DNA of 64,000 nucleotides from Mucilaginibacter pallidiroseus. Its GTDB lineage: Bacteria > Bacteroidota > Bacteroidia > Sphingobacteriales > Sphingobacteriaceae. The position numbers and the translations under genes were made by a program. Positions 18,157-27,967 of the stretch are shown here, piece by piece (within the stretch, counting starts at the first letter, position 1; each line of letters starts with the position of its first letter). The notes below the pieces were generated by a model, which did no database searches, had not been told where the DNA came from, and worked only from the letters and a program-made list of their open reading frames with translations. The stretch lies in the NCBI RefSeq assembly GCF_007846085.1, contig NZ_VOEJ01000005.1:62001-126000 (forward strand). The letters are read 5' to 3'.

Positions 18157-18576
18157 AACGAATTAGTAAAATGAAAAATATGCATTAAACAGGCCAAAAC
18201 AAGCAAAATAGCAAAAGTGTACACCGGCACGTGCAAATGCTCAACTTGATTCCAAATGGACAAGCATCATAATAGGTATAATTTAGGTTTTGATTTCGTC
18301 TAAGTCGTCCTTACTTACAGGAATGGATGGAAACGGAAAGACTTATGATTAAAACCGGTGTAGAGGGTTGATCAAACTGTGATGTCGCTATTAGTAACCC
18401 GAAACACTCCAATATTATCTTAGACATGCTTTCACAGAAATGCTCATTTAGCTATACAAACCCTTTAATCAAGTGGTCTGGCTACACACTTGTTATATCT
18501 TTACATTAAGATTTTTATTATGAAACCAATCAATACACTTCCCACATTTTATCCATCATCAGGAATGTTTCCTTTT
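18157..18576. other. Divergent intergenic region, no gene recognised
   Basis: 420 bases between the leftward OmpA-type gene and the rightward lipoprotein. It should hold both promoters. I see no strong hairpin and no convincing reading frame. Confidence 0.5.
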
Positions 18577-18927
18577 ATGAAACGAGCTATATTATTTGCC
18601 TCATTATCTTTAACGGCTTTAAGCTGCAAAAAATTTGACGGAACAGACAGAGATTTCGGTTACGCTAAAATTACCGTGAAATGCGAGAAATGCAGCGTTT
18701 CATATATTTCAGCAGAGCAACCTACCTCATTTACTGTGGAAGGTAGTACGGCTATAAACTACATCAGGTATAAACGAAATTACAATTTAGACATAAACGT
18801 ACAATCGCTTGGCGTAAAGCAGGCAGTAACTTTGGGCGTGTATAGCAGAAGTGGAAAAGAGGTGTATTTTAGCAATGCTTCACAAGCCGAAAATGAAATA
18901 AAAAACGCCAAAATCATAATTCCATAA
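18577..18927 (+). CDS. Small lipoprotein, paralogue of the one at 13,408
   Basis: From the ATG at 18,577 the protein begins MKRAILFASLSLTALSCKK, an ideal lipoprotein signal. In-frame ATGs also exist at 18,490, 18,520 and 18,565, but these would put 4 to 29 extra residues before the signal. The mature part is about 97 residues and follows its paralogue closely: KITVKCEKCSVSYIS, IRYKRNYNLDINVQ, and LGVYSRSGKEVYFSNASQ. Both paralogues lie just downstream of one of the small HTH genes, which suggests that an HTH-lipoprotein block was duplicated within this locus. Function unknown; an outer-membrane or periplasmic accessory of EPS assembly is a guess. Confidence 0.75.
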   Translation: MKRAILFASLSLTALSCKKFDGTDRDFGYAKITVKCEKCSVSYISAEQPTSFTVEGSTAINYIRYKRNYNLDINVQSLGVKQAVTLGVYSRSGKEVYFSNASQAENEIKNAKIIIP

Positions 18928-19637
18928 TAATTGCGATTGTCTTCACTGCCAGTATACGCACAGATGATGGTAAGGCGTCATACGCACCTTGTTACCTATA
19001 CCACCCACAATCAATCTTCATAAATAGTGCAAGCAACTAAGTTGATAAGAAAGCAGCTATAGAGATTTTGCGGGGCGCTGCAATTATTTTAATTGTTTCT
19101 AGGCCATGTAATCGGTGCAAGTCGTCAGATGGCGTTAAAGTATCTGAAGATTCAACATGTAGATTTCTTTATGACGCATTTAGTATATCCGGATACCGCT
19201 GTTTACAGTAATATCCGGGTATATATATGCCTACAAATCTCTTTTATAATCTCCCTTTAAATAAGCAGTTTGTGTTGGGTAAGATCAACAGCTTATTTAT
19301 TCTACTCATCGTTGTATCTACGTTATTCTATTCAATACAACACTTAGCACAAATTACCACTAGTTGTATAATTATGCTTTAACCTCTAAGTCAGATTAAC
19401 CCTGTCGAATCTCAACGAAGTTATAAACAAGTAATAAAATCTTCCCAATCCTCTGATTATAATCAGCTACAAGCGTTAACTAAATGTTGAATAAAAGTTA
19501 ACTTGTTTACAATCGTTATAGTAAAATGTTTGTAGCATATTAATTTTTAATATTTTTTAATTAAATTAAAACAATACGTAACATTCTTTTAAGTTTTGCC
19601 GTTAAAGATTGAAATATTGATTAAACCCCCTTAACAA
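18928..19637. other. Intergenic stretch with one doubtful micro-ORF
   Basis: 710 bases before the glycoside hydrolase. The only frame worth noting is 19,227-19,382 (+), 51 codons, with one hydrophobic segment (INSLFILLIVVSTLFYSIQH); it could encode a small membrane peptide or be the stub of a lost membrane protein. The last 150 bases are extremely AT-rich, as expected of a promoter region. Confidence 0.4.
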
Positions 19638-20747
19638 ATGGTAAAAACTTATCTATTCAAAAAACATGGCTTGATGCTATGCGTCACGTTGTTAGGTTTG
19701 GCATCGTGCAAAAAAGACGACGCAATTCTTCCATCATCAGACAATCTAAAAGCCGAGTCGACTATCGGTGCCGCAGTTGACCTGTCAGAATCTGCTATGT
19801 CGGTTGGATCCATTCAAAGCCTATTAAGCGGCTCGACTTTACAAACAGGTATTGTAGGTCATCCTTTTGGAAGTGAGCCTTACAAAAATATTTCTGCGGC
19901 CACGCAAATTAAATTAGTAAAAGGCATGGGTATGAACTGGTACCGTATCGGTACGCTTGTTACATCGACCGGAGAGGTAACCGTACCGAAGCTATTCAAT
20001 CCTTTATTAGAAGAAGCAGCTGCCGGCAATGTCAACATCCTCCCCATGGTTTACCTTCGCACCATGGACTTTAATGACACCCAGCAAGAATCGTATGCCA
20101 AGGGTAAAACACTGGGCGCAAATTTTGCAGCCAAGTATGGCAAGTATTTTACCTACTATAACCTTGGTAACGATTTAGAACTTGATTTGCTCCTGCCTAA
20201 GACAACCGGTCAAAGTCAGGCGCACTACGATCGCGCTAAGTTTAATGTCACAGCAGCTTATCTGAAAGGCATGGATGACGGAATTAAATCAAAAGATCCC
20301 GGCGCTAAAACAATGATTGGCGCAGGTTGGCTGCACTATGGGTTTTTAAGGATGCTCGAGTGGTATGGCGTTAATTATGACGTAGTAGCTTACCAATGGT
20401 ATTCGGACATGGAAAATGCTGCTCCAAAAGCACCTAATAACATTCCTGACATCACATTAAAACTTTCAAGCTTGTTTCCTAATAAACCTATCTGGTTTAC
20501 AGAGTTCAATTACCGGTACAAAGCTTCATATACGCTGGAGCAAAATGAAGCGGCACAAAAAGAATTTATAGCAAATTTCCTGGTAAAGTGCAGAAATAAT
20601 CCGCAAGTAAAGGTAGCTATCGCCTATGAACTACTTGACGAACCTGTAAAAAGCTTTCAGGAGTCCAACTACGGTCTATTGAAATGGGTTACTCCATTCA
20701 CCGCCTTTAAAAATAAAATTTCCGCTACCGCACTTCAACTAAAGTAG
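19638..20747 (+). CDS. Lipoprotein glycoside hydrolase, clan GH-A-like, with Asp in the acid/base place
   Basis: A 369-residue lipoprotein (lipobox LASC, C24) with one TIM-barrel domain related to those at 832 and 24,116. The nucleophile is WFTEFNY (E289) and the middle strand is YQWYSDME. Where the paralogue at 832 has Asn-Glu (VNNEAD), this protein has LGNDLELD, so the acid/base Glu is replaced by Asp (D179), with a further Glu two residues on. The protein may be a slower or altered enzyme, or a binding protein. It stands alone on the plus strand and is closed by the terminator at 20,757. Signal type and context point to the periplasm or the outer-membrane surface. Confidence 0.8.
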   Translation: MVKTYLFKKHGLMLCVTLLGLASCKKDDAILPSSDNLKAESTIGAAVDLSESAMSVGSIQSLLSGSTLQTGIVGHPFGSEPYKNISAATQIKLVKGMGMNWYRIGTLVTSTGEVTVPKLFNPLLEEAAAGNVNILPMVYLRTMDFNDTQQESYAKGKTLGANFAAKYGKYFTYYNLGNDLELDLLLPKTTGQSQAHYDRAKFNVTAAYLKGMDDGIKSKDPGAKTMIGAGWLHYGFLRMLEWYGVNYDVVAYQWYSDMENAAPKAPNNIPDITLKLSSLFPNKPIWFTEFNYRYKASYTLEQNEAAQKEFIANFLVKCRNNPQVKVAIAYELLDEPVKSFQESNYGLLKWVTPFTAFKNKISATALQLK

Positions 20748-20756
20748 TTTAAATTT

Positions 20757-20791
20757 AAAAGGCCCTGCAATCATACTAAGTGGGGCCTTTT
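20757..20791. terminator. Bidirectional intrinsic terminator
   Basis: AAAAGGCCC at 20,757 pairs with GGGCCTTTT at 20,783 around a 17-base loop. It sits between two convergent genes, the hydrolase ending at 20,747 and the polymerase ending at 20,794, and has U-runs for both directions. Confidence 0.88.
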
Positions 20792-20793
20792 CT

Positions 20794-22173
20794 TTATCGC
20801 GCGATTTGTTTTCCTGCTGGTGCTATTCCTGTCAGGACCGGCTTCATTCCAATATTTTCTGACAAAACATTGTTATTAACAATTTCGCTTGTATTTACAG
20901 TTTCAAACTTCATATGCTTTATTACAAATCCTAAAGCAATGTATATCCATAACGATGGATAGCCAAACTCGGGCACCGAAGCCATCATGATTAAATACAC
21001 AAATACCAAACCCAACTTGTAACAAAGTGATATTATCGGACTAGCTATTTTAAGCCCTATGTTTTTCAATGTAAACCATGTAAATACAATTAGGCCAACC
21101 AGGCCGTTGTTTACTATCAAGGTTGAAAAAAAATCTGTCGACCGCACATAGCCAAATCCTATACCAAACGCCTGGTTTAGCGGGTTCAAGGTAGACCAGT
21201 AAAAAAGGTGTTCCGTAAAGGCCCCGCTACGTTGTTGAGAGGATGAACTTTCACCGCCCAATTTCCCTACAAATATGAAGTTGTACATGCTGTCGAGTAG
21301 ATGCTTAAAAGCATTGAGTTGCAAAACAAGACAGAAAACAATTATTAAAATACTGATGTAGTAAAAAATAGTAAAGTTTCTTTTGTAAATAATCCAGCAT
21401 GAGTAAAACAAAATCATACACATATAAGCTGTAGTGGAAAAAGTAAGTATAAGGCAGCCCAGCATCAGAAGTTGGTCAAATTTCCTGTTTAGTCCAAAGG
21501 TCAATACCCAAAACGGAAATACTGTAAAAACAAACATCGAAGGCTCGCCCGTATAGCTTTTTATTCTCATCATCCCTATTCCCCCTAAACTAAGGGTTTG
21601 AAATAATGAGGCGGACTTTTCTCCTTCTCCAAAAGTACGATTCACCACAAAGTCGCCGTTTTGGCCGGTAAGCATATATAAAAGAAATTCGTAAAGCCCA
21701 TAAATACACAGGAGACGTAGACCCCAATATATATAATTGATGATTTTTTCTGTTGAGAAATATTTCACATATGCATAAATTATAAATCCAACTATTAGCG
21801 TAATGGATTGTGTTATATGCGAGGGTCGATAGAAGGTTTTAGTCAGGTTCTTTTTATTATTGAGCAATATTGTATTAACCAATTTCAGATTCAACACCAG
21901 ATTAATAAACTGCGAACAAAAACTTAGCAATAATATAACCCCAAAAAAATAGGCGAGCTCGGTGTAAAAGCGGCCCTTCGCTCCGCCTAAAGAGCAGAAG
22001 GGAATTAAGCCAAAAAGTAATGCTGACAACACATTTATGATTGTAGAACCCGGAACGCTAGGCGCTAACACAAATGTGGTGATAGGAAAAAACAACATCA
22101 AGACATTTGTGTACTTATTTACAAATGAGGCGGATGCACTGGGCAAGGCATAACTCTGTAACGAATTTTCCAT
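20794..22173 (-). CDS. Wzy-like O-antigen/EPS polymerase, polytopic membrane protein
   Basis: A 459-residue inner-membrane protein with about 10-12 hydrophobic segments and a large loop in the middle to second half (around SASLFQTLSLGGIGMMRIKS and FVGKLGGESSSSQQRSG), the layout of Wzy polymerases and O-antigen ligases. By family it joins repeat units on the periplasmic side after Wzx flipping. Loops in such proteins carry catalytic Arg residues; Arg is present in MMRIKSYTGEP and SQQRSG. Sequence is poorly conserved in this family, so the call rests on topology and on neighbours wzc, wza and the hydrolases. Polymerase is more likely than ligase, because EPS is not attached to lipid A. Confidence 0.78.
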   Translation of the reverse strand: MENSLQSYALPSASASFVNKYTNVLMLFFPITTFVLAPSVPGSTIINVLSALLFGLIPFCSLGGAKGRFYTELAYFFGVILLLSFCSQFINLVLNLKLVNTILLNNKKNLTKTFYRPSHITQSITLIVGFIIYAYVKYFSTEKIINYIYWGLRLLCIYGLYEFLLYMLTGQNGDFVVNRTFGEGEKSASLFQTLSLGGIGMMRIKSYTGEPSMFVFTVFPFWVLTFGLNRKFDQLLMLGCLILTFSTTAYMCMILFYSCWIIYKRNFTIFYYISILIIVFCLVLQLNAFKHLLDSMYNFIFVGKLGGESSSSQQRSGAFTEHLFYWSTLNPLNQAFGIGFGYVRSTDFFSTLIVNNGLVGLIVFTWFTLKNIGLKIASPIISLCYKLGLVFVYLIMMASVPEFGYPSLWIYIALGFVIKHMKFETVNTSEIVNNNVLSENIGMKPVLTGIAPAGKQIAR

Positions 22174-22430
22174 TAAATGGTAAGCATTTTAAATTGTGGC
22201 ATCTTTGACAAAGATTGGTAAAGCACAGGAAAAAAAAGCTACGTTTGGGGAGTTGGTAACTTATTGTATAAAAGTGAGAAAGTATTCAAAAATCATAAAA
22301 ATTACACTCAGGTTTTTAGAAGCTGGAAATCGCACGCAAATTGCCTCACCATAACTACAAACTAATGTATGATATATAGACACTGTCCCAATGGATTTGA
22401 GTTATATATCTTAAAATTAACCATTTACAG

Positions 22431-24020
22431 CTATCTGATAATTAGTATCGGTTTATCGTTGCTACACTCCCGGCTATTGAATTGGGCAGTAGTATTTTTA
22501 TTTGATACATCACTCATCATAAAACTTGCATATTTATCGGTAGCCAATTGTGCTCTCACAAATTCGGTCACATCAAAGTATACTCTTTTTGCAACAGGGT
22601 CCACACTTGCGGCACTTAATACGCCAGATGTTGGCTGCGGGCTGTTATTAAAAGTTATGCCTTGTTCTGACCAACTGTCACTATTAACACCGAAAGTTGA
22701 TAAACTTAAACTATTTGTGTTATCAATATTTCGTCCATAAACGCTGAGCGTAGCTGAGTGGATCTCAGTAAAATTGACTAATGAAAATTTATAATAAGCA
22801 GCGCGTAAATAGCTGCTGGAAGTGGCACCTTTTATAAAAATCAAAGAATCCGCCCCGTAGTTATTTGACGCAAATTTTCCGTTTCTTACATAGGCATCTT
22901 CCGAAGCAACAATTTCAATAGCGGGGTTAGCTTTTTTTGGCGTCCATCTGTAATTGATTGCTGAAAAGTTACCTCCTGTATAGTGAATATTGCCATTCAG
23001 AATAGCTGCAACTCCTGCAGATTTTGCAGCACGCATTGGCTCGATTACCGACCAGATATTAGTTGCCGGATCGTAAGAAAACACCTGCTTGCCAGGTGTG
23101 TTATGTGCAGTTTGCCCGCCAAGCACTATAATTTTGTCATCGAACACTACTACAGAAGATAATATATGGTCGATACCAAAGGGCATGTCTGCCAATTTTG
23201 TCCAGGTATTTGACTGCTCATTGTAAACCTGCAGTGTACGTTGCGGCACGGAAGCTTCGTTTTGGTTATGCGAGCCACCCATTATATAAATTTGACCGTT
23301 AAAAACGGCGGCGCCGGGATGATTTACAGCGTTAAGTAGCGGAGCCAGTGTTACCCAACCTGCATTGATGTTATTCAAGTCCAAAACCAAATGAATACCG
23401 GTATCCGAGCGCGACTGGTTAGCACCGCCAATGTAATGCAACTTACCATTCAAATAACGCAATTGGCCAGCTGCAAGCGCTTGGGGCAAATCGGGCATTT
23501 TAGTATAATTATTTGCAACTACATTGTATTTCCAAACCTGCTTGGTGCCAAATATTTGCCCGGTGCCAGCTGCGTTTGATGTATATCCTCCTGCCAAATA
23601 TATGTCGGTACCATCGGTAGCAACTGCAACGTGTGTCCCTCCGCCGAAATTTGTCCCATAAGGCTCATGTGGCATGCTTTTGATTGATGCCCATGAGTCA
23701 TTAAGCGGGTTATAAACGTAAGCCCGTTTTGTGGGTGTCCATTGTGGGCGTTTATTTACATCAAAGCCACCAAAGATGTATAATTTACCCTGTACTACTT
23801 CGCCTTGTATTTCATGCGTTGCAATTGGCTGCGACTTTGCGGTACCCCAGACGTTGCCTGATGTACTATCGCTCAAACTCGCTACCGATACATTTGCAAT
23901 GCCGTTCGCATTTAAATCTCCAGCATTATCCTTTATGTCTGACTTTTTGCAAAATTGAAAACATACTGACACTAAAAGCAATGCAACGGCAGTATGCCCC
24001 TTGTAATTTTTCACGAACAT
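22431..24020 (-). CDS. Kelch-repeat lipoprotein with C-terminal DNRLRE (CBM96-like) domain
   Basis: A 529-residue lipoprotein (lipobox ending FQFC, C24). Residues about 55-355 form a kelch beta-propeller with repeats such as GKLYIFGGFD, TDIYLAGGYTS, GKLHYIGGAN, GQIYIMGGSH and DKIIVLGGQT, each followed by a Trp-containing turn. The last 160 residues (IEIVASEDAYVRNGKFASNN onward, with SYLRAAYYKFSL and DVTEFVRAQL) match the DNRLRE/CBM96 carbohydrate-binding fold found in secreted Bacteroidota and actinobacterial proteins. It probably binds the local polysaccharide; no enzyme motif is seen. It lies between the polymerase and a hydrolase lipoprotein, all leftward, with a 95-base gap on the right. 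Confidence 0.85.
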   Translation of the reverse strand: MFVKNYKGHTAVALLLVSVCFQFCKKSDIKDNAGDLNANGIANVSVASLSDSTSGNVWGTAKSQPIATHEIQGEVVQGKLYIFGGFDVNKRPQWTPTKRAYVYNPLNDSWASIKSMPHEPYGTNFGGGTHVAVATDGTDIYLAGGYTSNAAGTGQIFGTKQVWKYNVVANNYTKMPDLPQALAAGQLRYLNGKLHYIGGANQSRSDTGIHLVLDLNNINAGWVTLAPLLNAVNHPGAAVFNGQIYIMGGSHNQNEASVPQRTLQVYNEQSNTWTKLADMPFGIDHILSSVVVFDDKIIVLGGQTAHNTPGKQVFSYDPATNIWSVIEPMRAAKSAGVAAILNGNIHYTGGNFSAINYRWTPKKANPAIEIVASEDAYVRNGKFASNNYGADSLIFIKGATSSSYLRAAYYKFSLVNFTEIHSATLSVYGRNIDNTNSLSLSTFGVNSDSWSEQGITFNNSPQPTSGVLSAASVDPVAKRVYFDVTEFVRAQLATDKYASFMMSDVSNKNTTAQFNSRECSNDKPILIIR

Positions 24021-24115
24021 ATTTAATATCTAATTTTTTATGGTTCGTAAAGTTACAAAGGGCTTATGCCGAAGCCAACGTTTGAAATATGATTGCGCTA
24101 AAACTGTGAAATCAT

Positions 24116-25681
24116 TTATTTCTCATTAAAAATCAGAAGATATTGGTAAAGTGCCCCAGTAGCCGAACCAGACAAATTACCACCAATATTAACTTTGCCC
24201 GCCGCAAAGTCCTTTTTGTAAAGATCCATAGTAGCCAACTTGGGATCGTCCGTGCCAAGCGTTTCTTTAACTTTGGTAAAACCTTGAAGCCAGGTTGGTA
24301 ATGTTTTAGCTCGTGGATCATAAGCTATAAAAACAGTGGTAGCACGATTAAGTGTGAAAGAGAGGTAAGTATTCAATTTATTTGTCTTATCGTCATTAGC
24401 TACTTTGATGAATGATGACTTGATCAGGTAACTTGGTAACGTTTTGATTTTATAATTTCGATCTGTATAATAGGTAGCATCGGTAACTAACCGTGATGTT
24501 TGAGGTTTAACAGATGAATATCCGATTAAATTTGTAAACAGATCTGTTGCCGGTTTTGAGGGTTCTGAAGGCGTTGTTTCCCCACCATCTGGCGTAAATA
24601 ATTTTGCAAAGCTTTGTGCTACCAGCTTCTTAACAAATATGGTGTAAGGTAAAGACCATTTATAAAAGCCATAGTTGCTTTCATGTCCTTTTTTGTAGGG
24701 CTCATCAAACAATTGATAAGCAATCGCAACTTTAACACGCGGATTGGTTTTAATCTTATTAACAAACTTTGTCATAAATTCTTGTTGATCAGCCTCATTA
24801 TCAGTTGACGTGGCTTTGTAGCGATAACCAAACTCAGTGAACCATATTTCTTTGTCGGGAAATGAATTTGCCAAGGTCACCGATATATCAGGAATGTTGT
24901 AAGGAGCTCTTGAAGCAGGCCCCTCCATATCAGAATACCAGTGGTAACCTATAGCATCAAATTTTACATTGTTATTTTTACATAGCGTTAAAAAGCCCCA
25001 GTGTAACCAGCCCGCATCTATAATGGTTTTGGCGCCTGGATCTTTAAGTTTAATTCCTTCATCCATACCTTTTAAATATGCGGTGGTGATTGCTGATTTA
25101 TTAACGTCATAGTGGGTAACCTCACGACCAGTAGTGCCAGACATTAACAAATCGAGCTCCAGATCATTTCCCAAATTGTAATAACTAAAATATTGGCCAT
25201 ATTTTGCAGCGAAGTTAGCACCCAGGGTTTTACCCTTTTGATAGGCGACAGATGGCTTATCATTAAATGTCAATGTGCGGGGATTAAGCATTGGCAAAAG
25301 ATTTACTGCGCCGCTGGCAGCAGCTTTTTGTAAAGATGAGAATAGAGATGACGATGAAGCGGAAATAGTACCATCGGACGTTGTCAATACATTAATGCGA
25401 TACCAGTTCATGTTCATCCCTTTGATCAGCTCCACTTGTTTGGCAGCAGATGTTGCAAGGTAAGGCGCATCGCCAAATGGATGACCGTTAACGCCTAACA
25501 TTAAACTCGATGATGAGGCGATAGATAGGCTACTTTGAAGCGTTTCATTTACTGCACTGAGCTTTCTGTTTTCGGAAGTGGCAGATTCCGGCAGGAAGTC
25601 ATCTTGCTTTCGACACGAGGTGAATAGTAATCCGGCAGCACAAGCTACTGCCACTAAACTTTTAGCGTAGTTTGAAATCAT
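24116..25681 (-). CDS. Lipoprotein glycoside hydrolase with extra C-terminal beta-sandwich
   Basis: A 521-residue lipoprotein (TSC, C23). Residues about 60-365 form the same barrel as at 19,638: LGNDLELD with Asp (D173) in the acid/base place, YHWYSDMEG, and nucleophile WFTEFGY (E283). A Pro/Ser/Thr-rich linker (about 369-382) leads to a second domain of about 135 residues with VTDATYYTDRNYKIKTLP, ANDDKTN, AYDPRAKTLPTWL and VNIGGNLSG, a pattern I know as a C-terminal module of secreted carbohydrate-active proteins. The two Asn-Asp paralogues are closer to each other than to the gene at 832, so one duplication is recent. Upstream lie 1.5 kb without intact genes. Confidence 0.82.
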   Translation of the reverse strand: MISNYAKSLVAVACAAGLLFTSCRKQDDFLPESATSENRKLSAVNETLQSSLSIASSSSLMLGVNGHPFGDAPYLATSAAKQVELIKGMNMNWYRINVLTTSDGTISASSSSLFSSLQKAAASGAVNLLPMLNPRTLTFNDKPSVAYQKGKTLGANFAAKYGQYFSYYNLGNDLELDLLMSGTTGREVTHYDVNKSAITTAYLKGMDEGIKLKDPGAKTIIDAGWLHWGFLTLCKNNNVKFDAIGYHWYSDMEGPASRAPYNIPDISVTLANSFPDKEIWFTEFGYRYKATSTDNEADQQEFMTKFVNKIKTNPRVKVAIAYQLFDEPYKKGHESNYGFYKWSLPYTIFVKKLVAQSFAKLFTPDGGETTPSEPSKPATDLFTNLIGYSSVKPQTSRLVTDATYYTDRNYKIKTLPSYLIKSSFIKVANDDKTNKLNTYLSFTLNRATTVFIAYDPRAKTLPTWLQGFTKVKETLGTDDPKLATMDLYKKDFAAGKVNIGGNLSGSATGALYQYLLIFNEK

Positions 25682-27191
25682 AAGGGGAATTTTAATTAAT
25701 CAATAGTTACAGCTGTTTACGGAACAACTGCATAAAAGTTCAATATTAGTTGGTTTTTTTTAAAACAATAACAACATTATTGTCGTTCTATTGCAGACAC
25801 TGCAAAATTGCCCCATTCTGCTCCTTTACTGTGAAATTTATATTTTCTTTATTGCCCCTACCCGAATTGAGTTTTGCAAAACTAAAACGGCCGGTTCAAT
25901 GGTGTTCCGTTTCATAACTTACCAGTATCTATAGATATTTTTCCGATGCCTGATTAGCGCGTTGTGATATGCTTGTAAGTCGTCGTAAAAGAAGTGTTCA
26001 GATCAGGTACACCGTTAGTAATGCTGAATGTTATTCGTTTGAAGTTTTGATTCAATTGCCACCTTTCAAGGTAGATGGATTGTAAAATCGAATTTTTATT
26101 AATCACTCCCCGCCGGTAAGCAAACAAATAATTAGCTTTTTAGAAAAAAACGCCGGTAGAAGTTCTTAGTATTAGCGCCCATAGTATTTTGCGTTTAGAA
26201 TTTTTTGCAACAACACATGATAGCATATCTTGCCCTTTAAAAAGCATTACCTGCCTATGTCTAGGTAATATCTAGCGCCTGGATATCTTCCGTTTTATTA
26301 TTTTTTTGAATATGAAAAGCTTTATTGACTCATCAACTCAATACACCTTCTTTCATAAGCTCTAGGTTGTAACACAGCATATACATAGCGTTATAAGCGC
26401 AACGATGACTGCAACTTTAAGAATGACTGCCAGGATGCATAAAATTCCATCTCGCTACAATAAGTATAACCCCGGATCCAGGAGGATTTTGCTTGAAAGC
26501 TTTTTAATCGGCACCATTGCCATCACATGTGTTTCTGCCTAGTTTAAACAGAGCTATTGTAAGGACCTATAGCCAATACACGTTAAAAATAGATGCGATA
26601 TAATGGAAGGACTTAATTGATACAATTGTACCAAATTTCGTACTAAACACTTTTTTTAATTCTTAGAAAGTCACAACCCTTGCTGCTATATTACTGACAT
26701 TATGCCTTGCACTAAATGTCATCAGGCTGCGATGAAGTTTGGCCATATTGTTCTCACCAATACAACGAGCTTTGTAACCAATATCATCAGTATGACCGTT
26801 TGACTTACTGGCCACCTACATTGCCAATAGCCATTTATAATTCGGATTCAGTACTATTAAAAATATATCGCTAATCATAAGTCAATGCCAGGTGTTGGGA
26901 ACTGTTCCTTTTCTTTGCACAAGAATTGTTTGCGCTACAATAGTATATACTAAACTACAAATCCCCAAAGACTTAAACGTAGTTTAACACTAAAAACCTG
27001 TTAAAATACGAGCTATCTCGATCGATGCCACAATTACTTCGAAAAGCATTATATTAAATTAGCGATGTGCGGTAATTTTTAACGATATTTTCGTGCTTGA
27101 TTGTTTGATATCTTTTGTATGATATAGTGGTGAACCTATAAGGCATTTCTCCAGCATAAAGGCACAGGATTCTGAAGTACTTACTTTTAAC
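25682..27191. other. Long gene-free stretch containing decayed sequence
   Basis: 1.5 kb with no intact gene on either strand. The right half contains an OmpA-domain remnant (26,663-26,854, listed separately). The rest has many stops in all frames and no strong hairpin that I can find. It may be what is left of one or more accessory genes of the EPS locus. Confidence 0.5.
26663..26854 (-). pseudogene. Decayed OmpA C-terminal domain
   Basis: Reading leftwards from 26,854 gives VLNPNYKWLLAM, an in-frame TAG, then VASKSNGHTDDIGYKA and later NVSNIAARVVTF before a TAA. The order matches an OmpA domain: Asn-Pro-Asn before the strand, GHTDDIG with the conserved Asp, then a helix and (A)RVVTF. The helix with the usual RA-xx-V is scrambled and there is no start or signal peptide, so it is a remnant. 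It may be an old copy of the gene at 17,692. Confidence 0.45.
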
Positions 27192-27566
27192 TTACGAAGT
27201 AAGACAGCAGTCGCTATTTTTATCTAAACACTTCAACAACAACTTACGGTGCTGCTCTAATAGGTCGATATACTTACTTTTCCAAACTTCTTCTTCAGAG
27301 CTACTGTTTGCCAATGTCGGCGTATCAGACGGTGATTTAGGTAAAACTTTAAACTCGCTTCCAGAGAAAAATTCCGGAAATTCAGCGCTAAAATCATGCC
27401 TGATGATAATGCCTATTCTCAATAGGATATCGACTTGAAGGTTTTTGTTTCGAAAATAATTATAAAGTGATCTTCTGTTTACATTTAATTGTAAAGCAAG
27501 ATCGGTGATACTATAGCCGTACTTTCTGACCAAATACTCAGCTATTTGTCCATTGTGTTTTTCCAT
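27192..27566 (-). CDS. Small helix-turn-helix protein, paralogue family (copy 4 of 4)
   Basis: A 124-residue member of the family seen at 12,933, 16,584 and 17,157, but on the minus strand. It begins MEKHNGQIAEYLVRKYGYSI; an in-frame ATG four codons earlier exists, but the alignment with the other copies favours 27,566. The HTH is ITDLALQLNVNRRSLYNYF, followed by IGIIIRHDFSAEFPEFF and a C-terminal helix WKSKYIDLLEQHRKLLL. It flanks the right edge of the EPS region, as copy 1 flanks the left part. Likely DNA-binding; target unknown. Confidence 0.8.
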   Translation of the reverse strand: MEKHNGQIAEYLVRKYGYSITDLALQLNVNRRSLYNYFRNKNLQVDILLRIGIIIRHDFSAEFPEFFSGSEFKVLPKSPSDTPTLANSSSEEEVWKSKYIDLLEQHRKLLLKCLDKNSDCCLTS

Positions 27567-27578
27567 TGTAGTGTCCAC

Positions 27579-27967
27579 GAAGTTAATAATTCTCTTTAAT
27601 CGATTGATTAATATAGCTTCAGGTTGTGAATTATTAATTGTATCTAATGTGGATTGGTGACCAATAATAACATCTCATGTTGAAATAAATTATGAGTTTG
27701 AGCACTTTAAGATAAAACATTACAGCTAGCTAATTTCAATTCTATCGTTAATATTTATTAGTTCAATGTACACTTGCTTTACTGATGGCAATACTTACCT
27801 ATTAAAGTTATAACATCAAAATAGCTTTTAAATTTCTATGAATCTGCAAAGCAAATTAGGTAACTTTTGATTACCCCGGACATTGCAAACAAACTTCGGC
27901 GCTTTCCCACCGATAGTATTATTAATTATAACGTTAGTTTAGCTTAGTTTGCGAAATGTACTACTAT
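27579..27967. other. Intergenic stretch between two HTH genes
   Basis: 389 AT-rich bases, leader and promoter space for the leftward HTH gene at 27,566. No gene or strong hairpin recognised. Confidence 0.45.
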
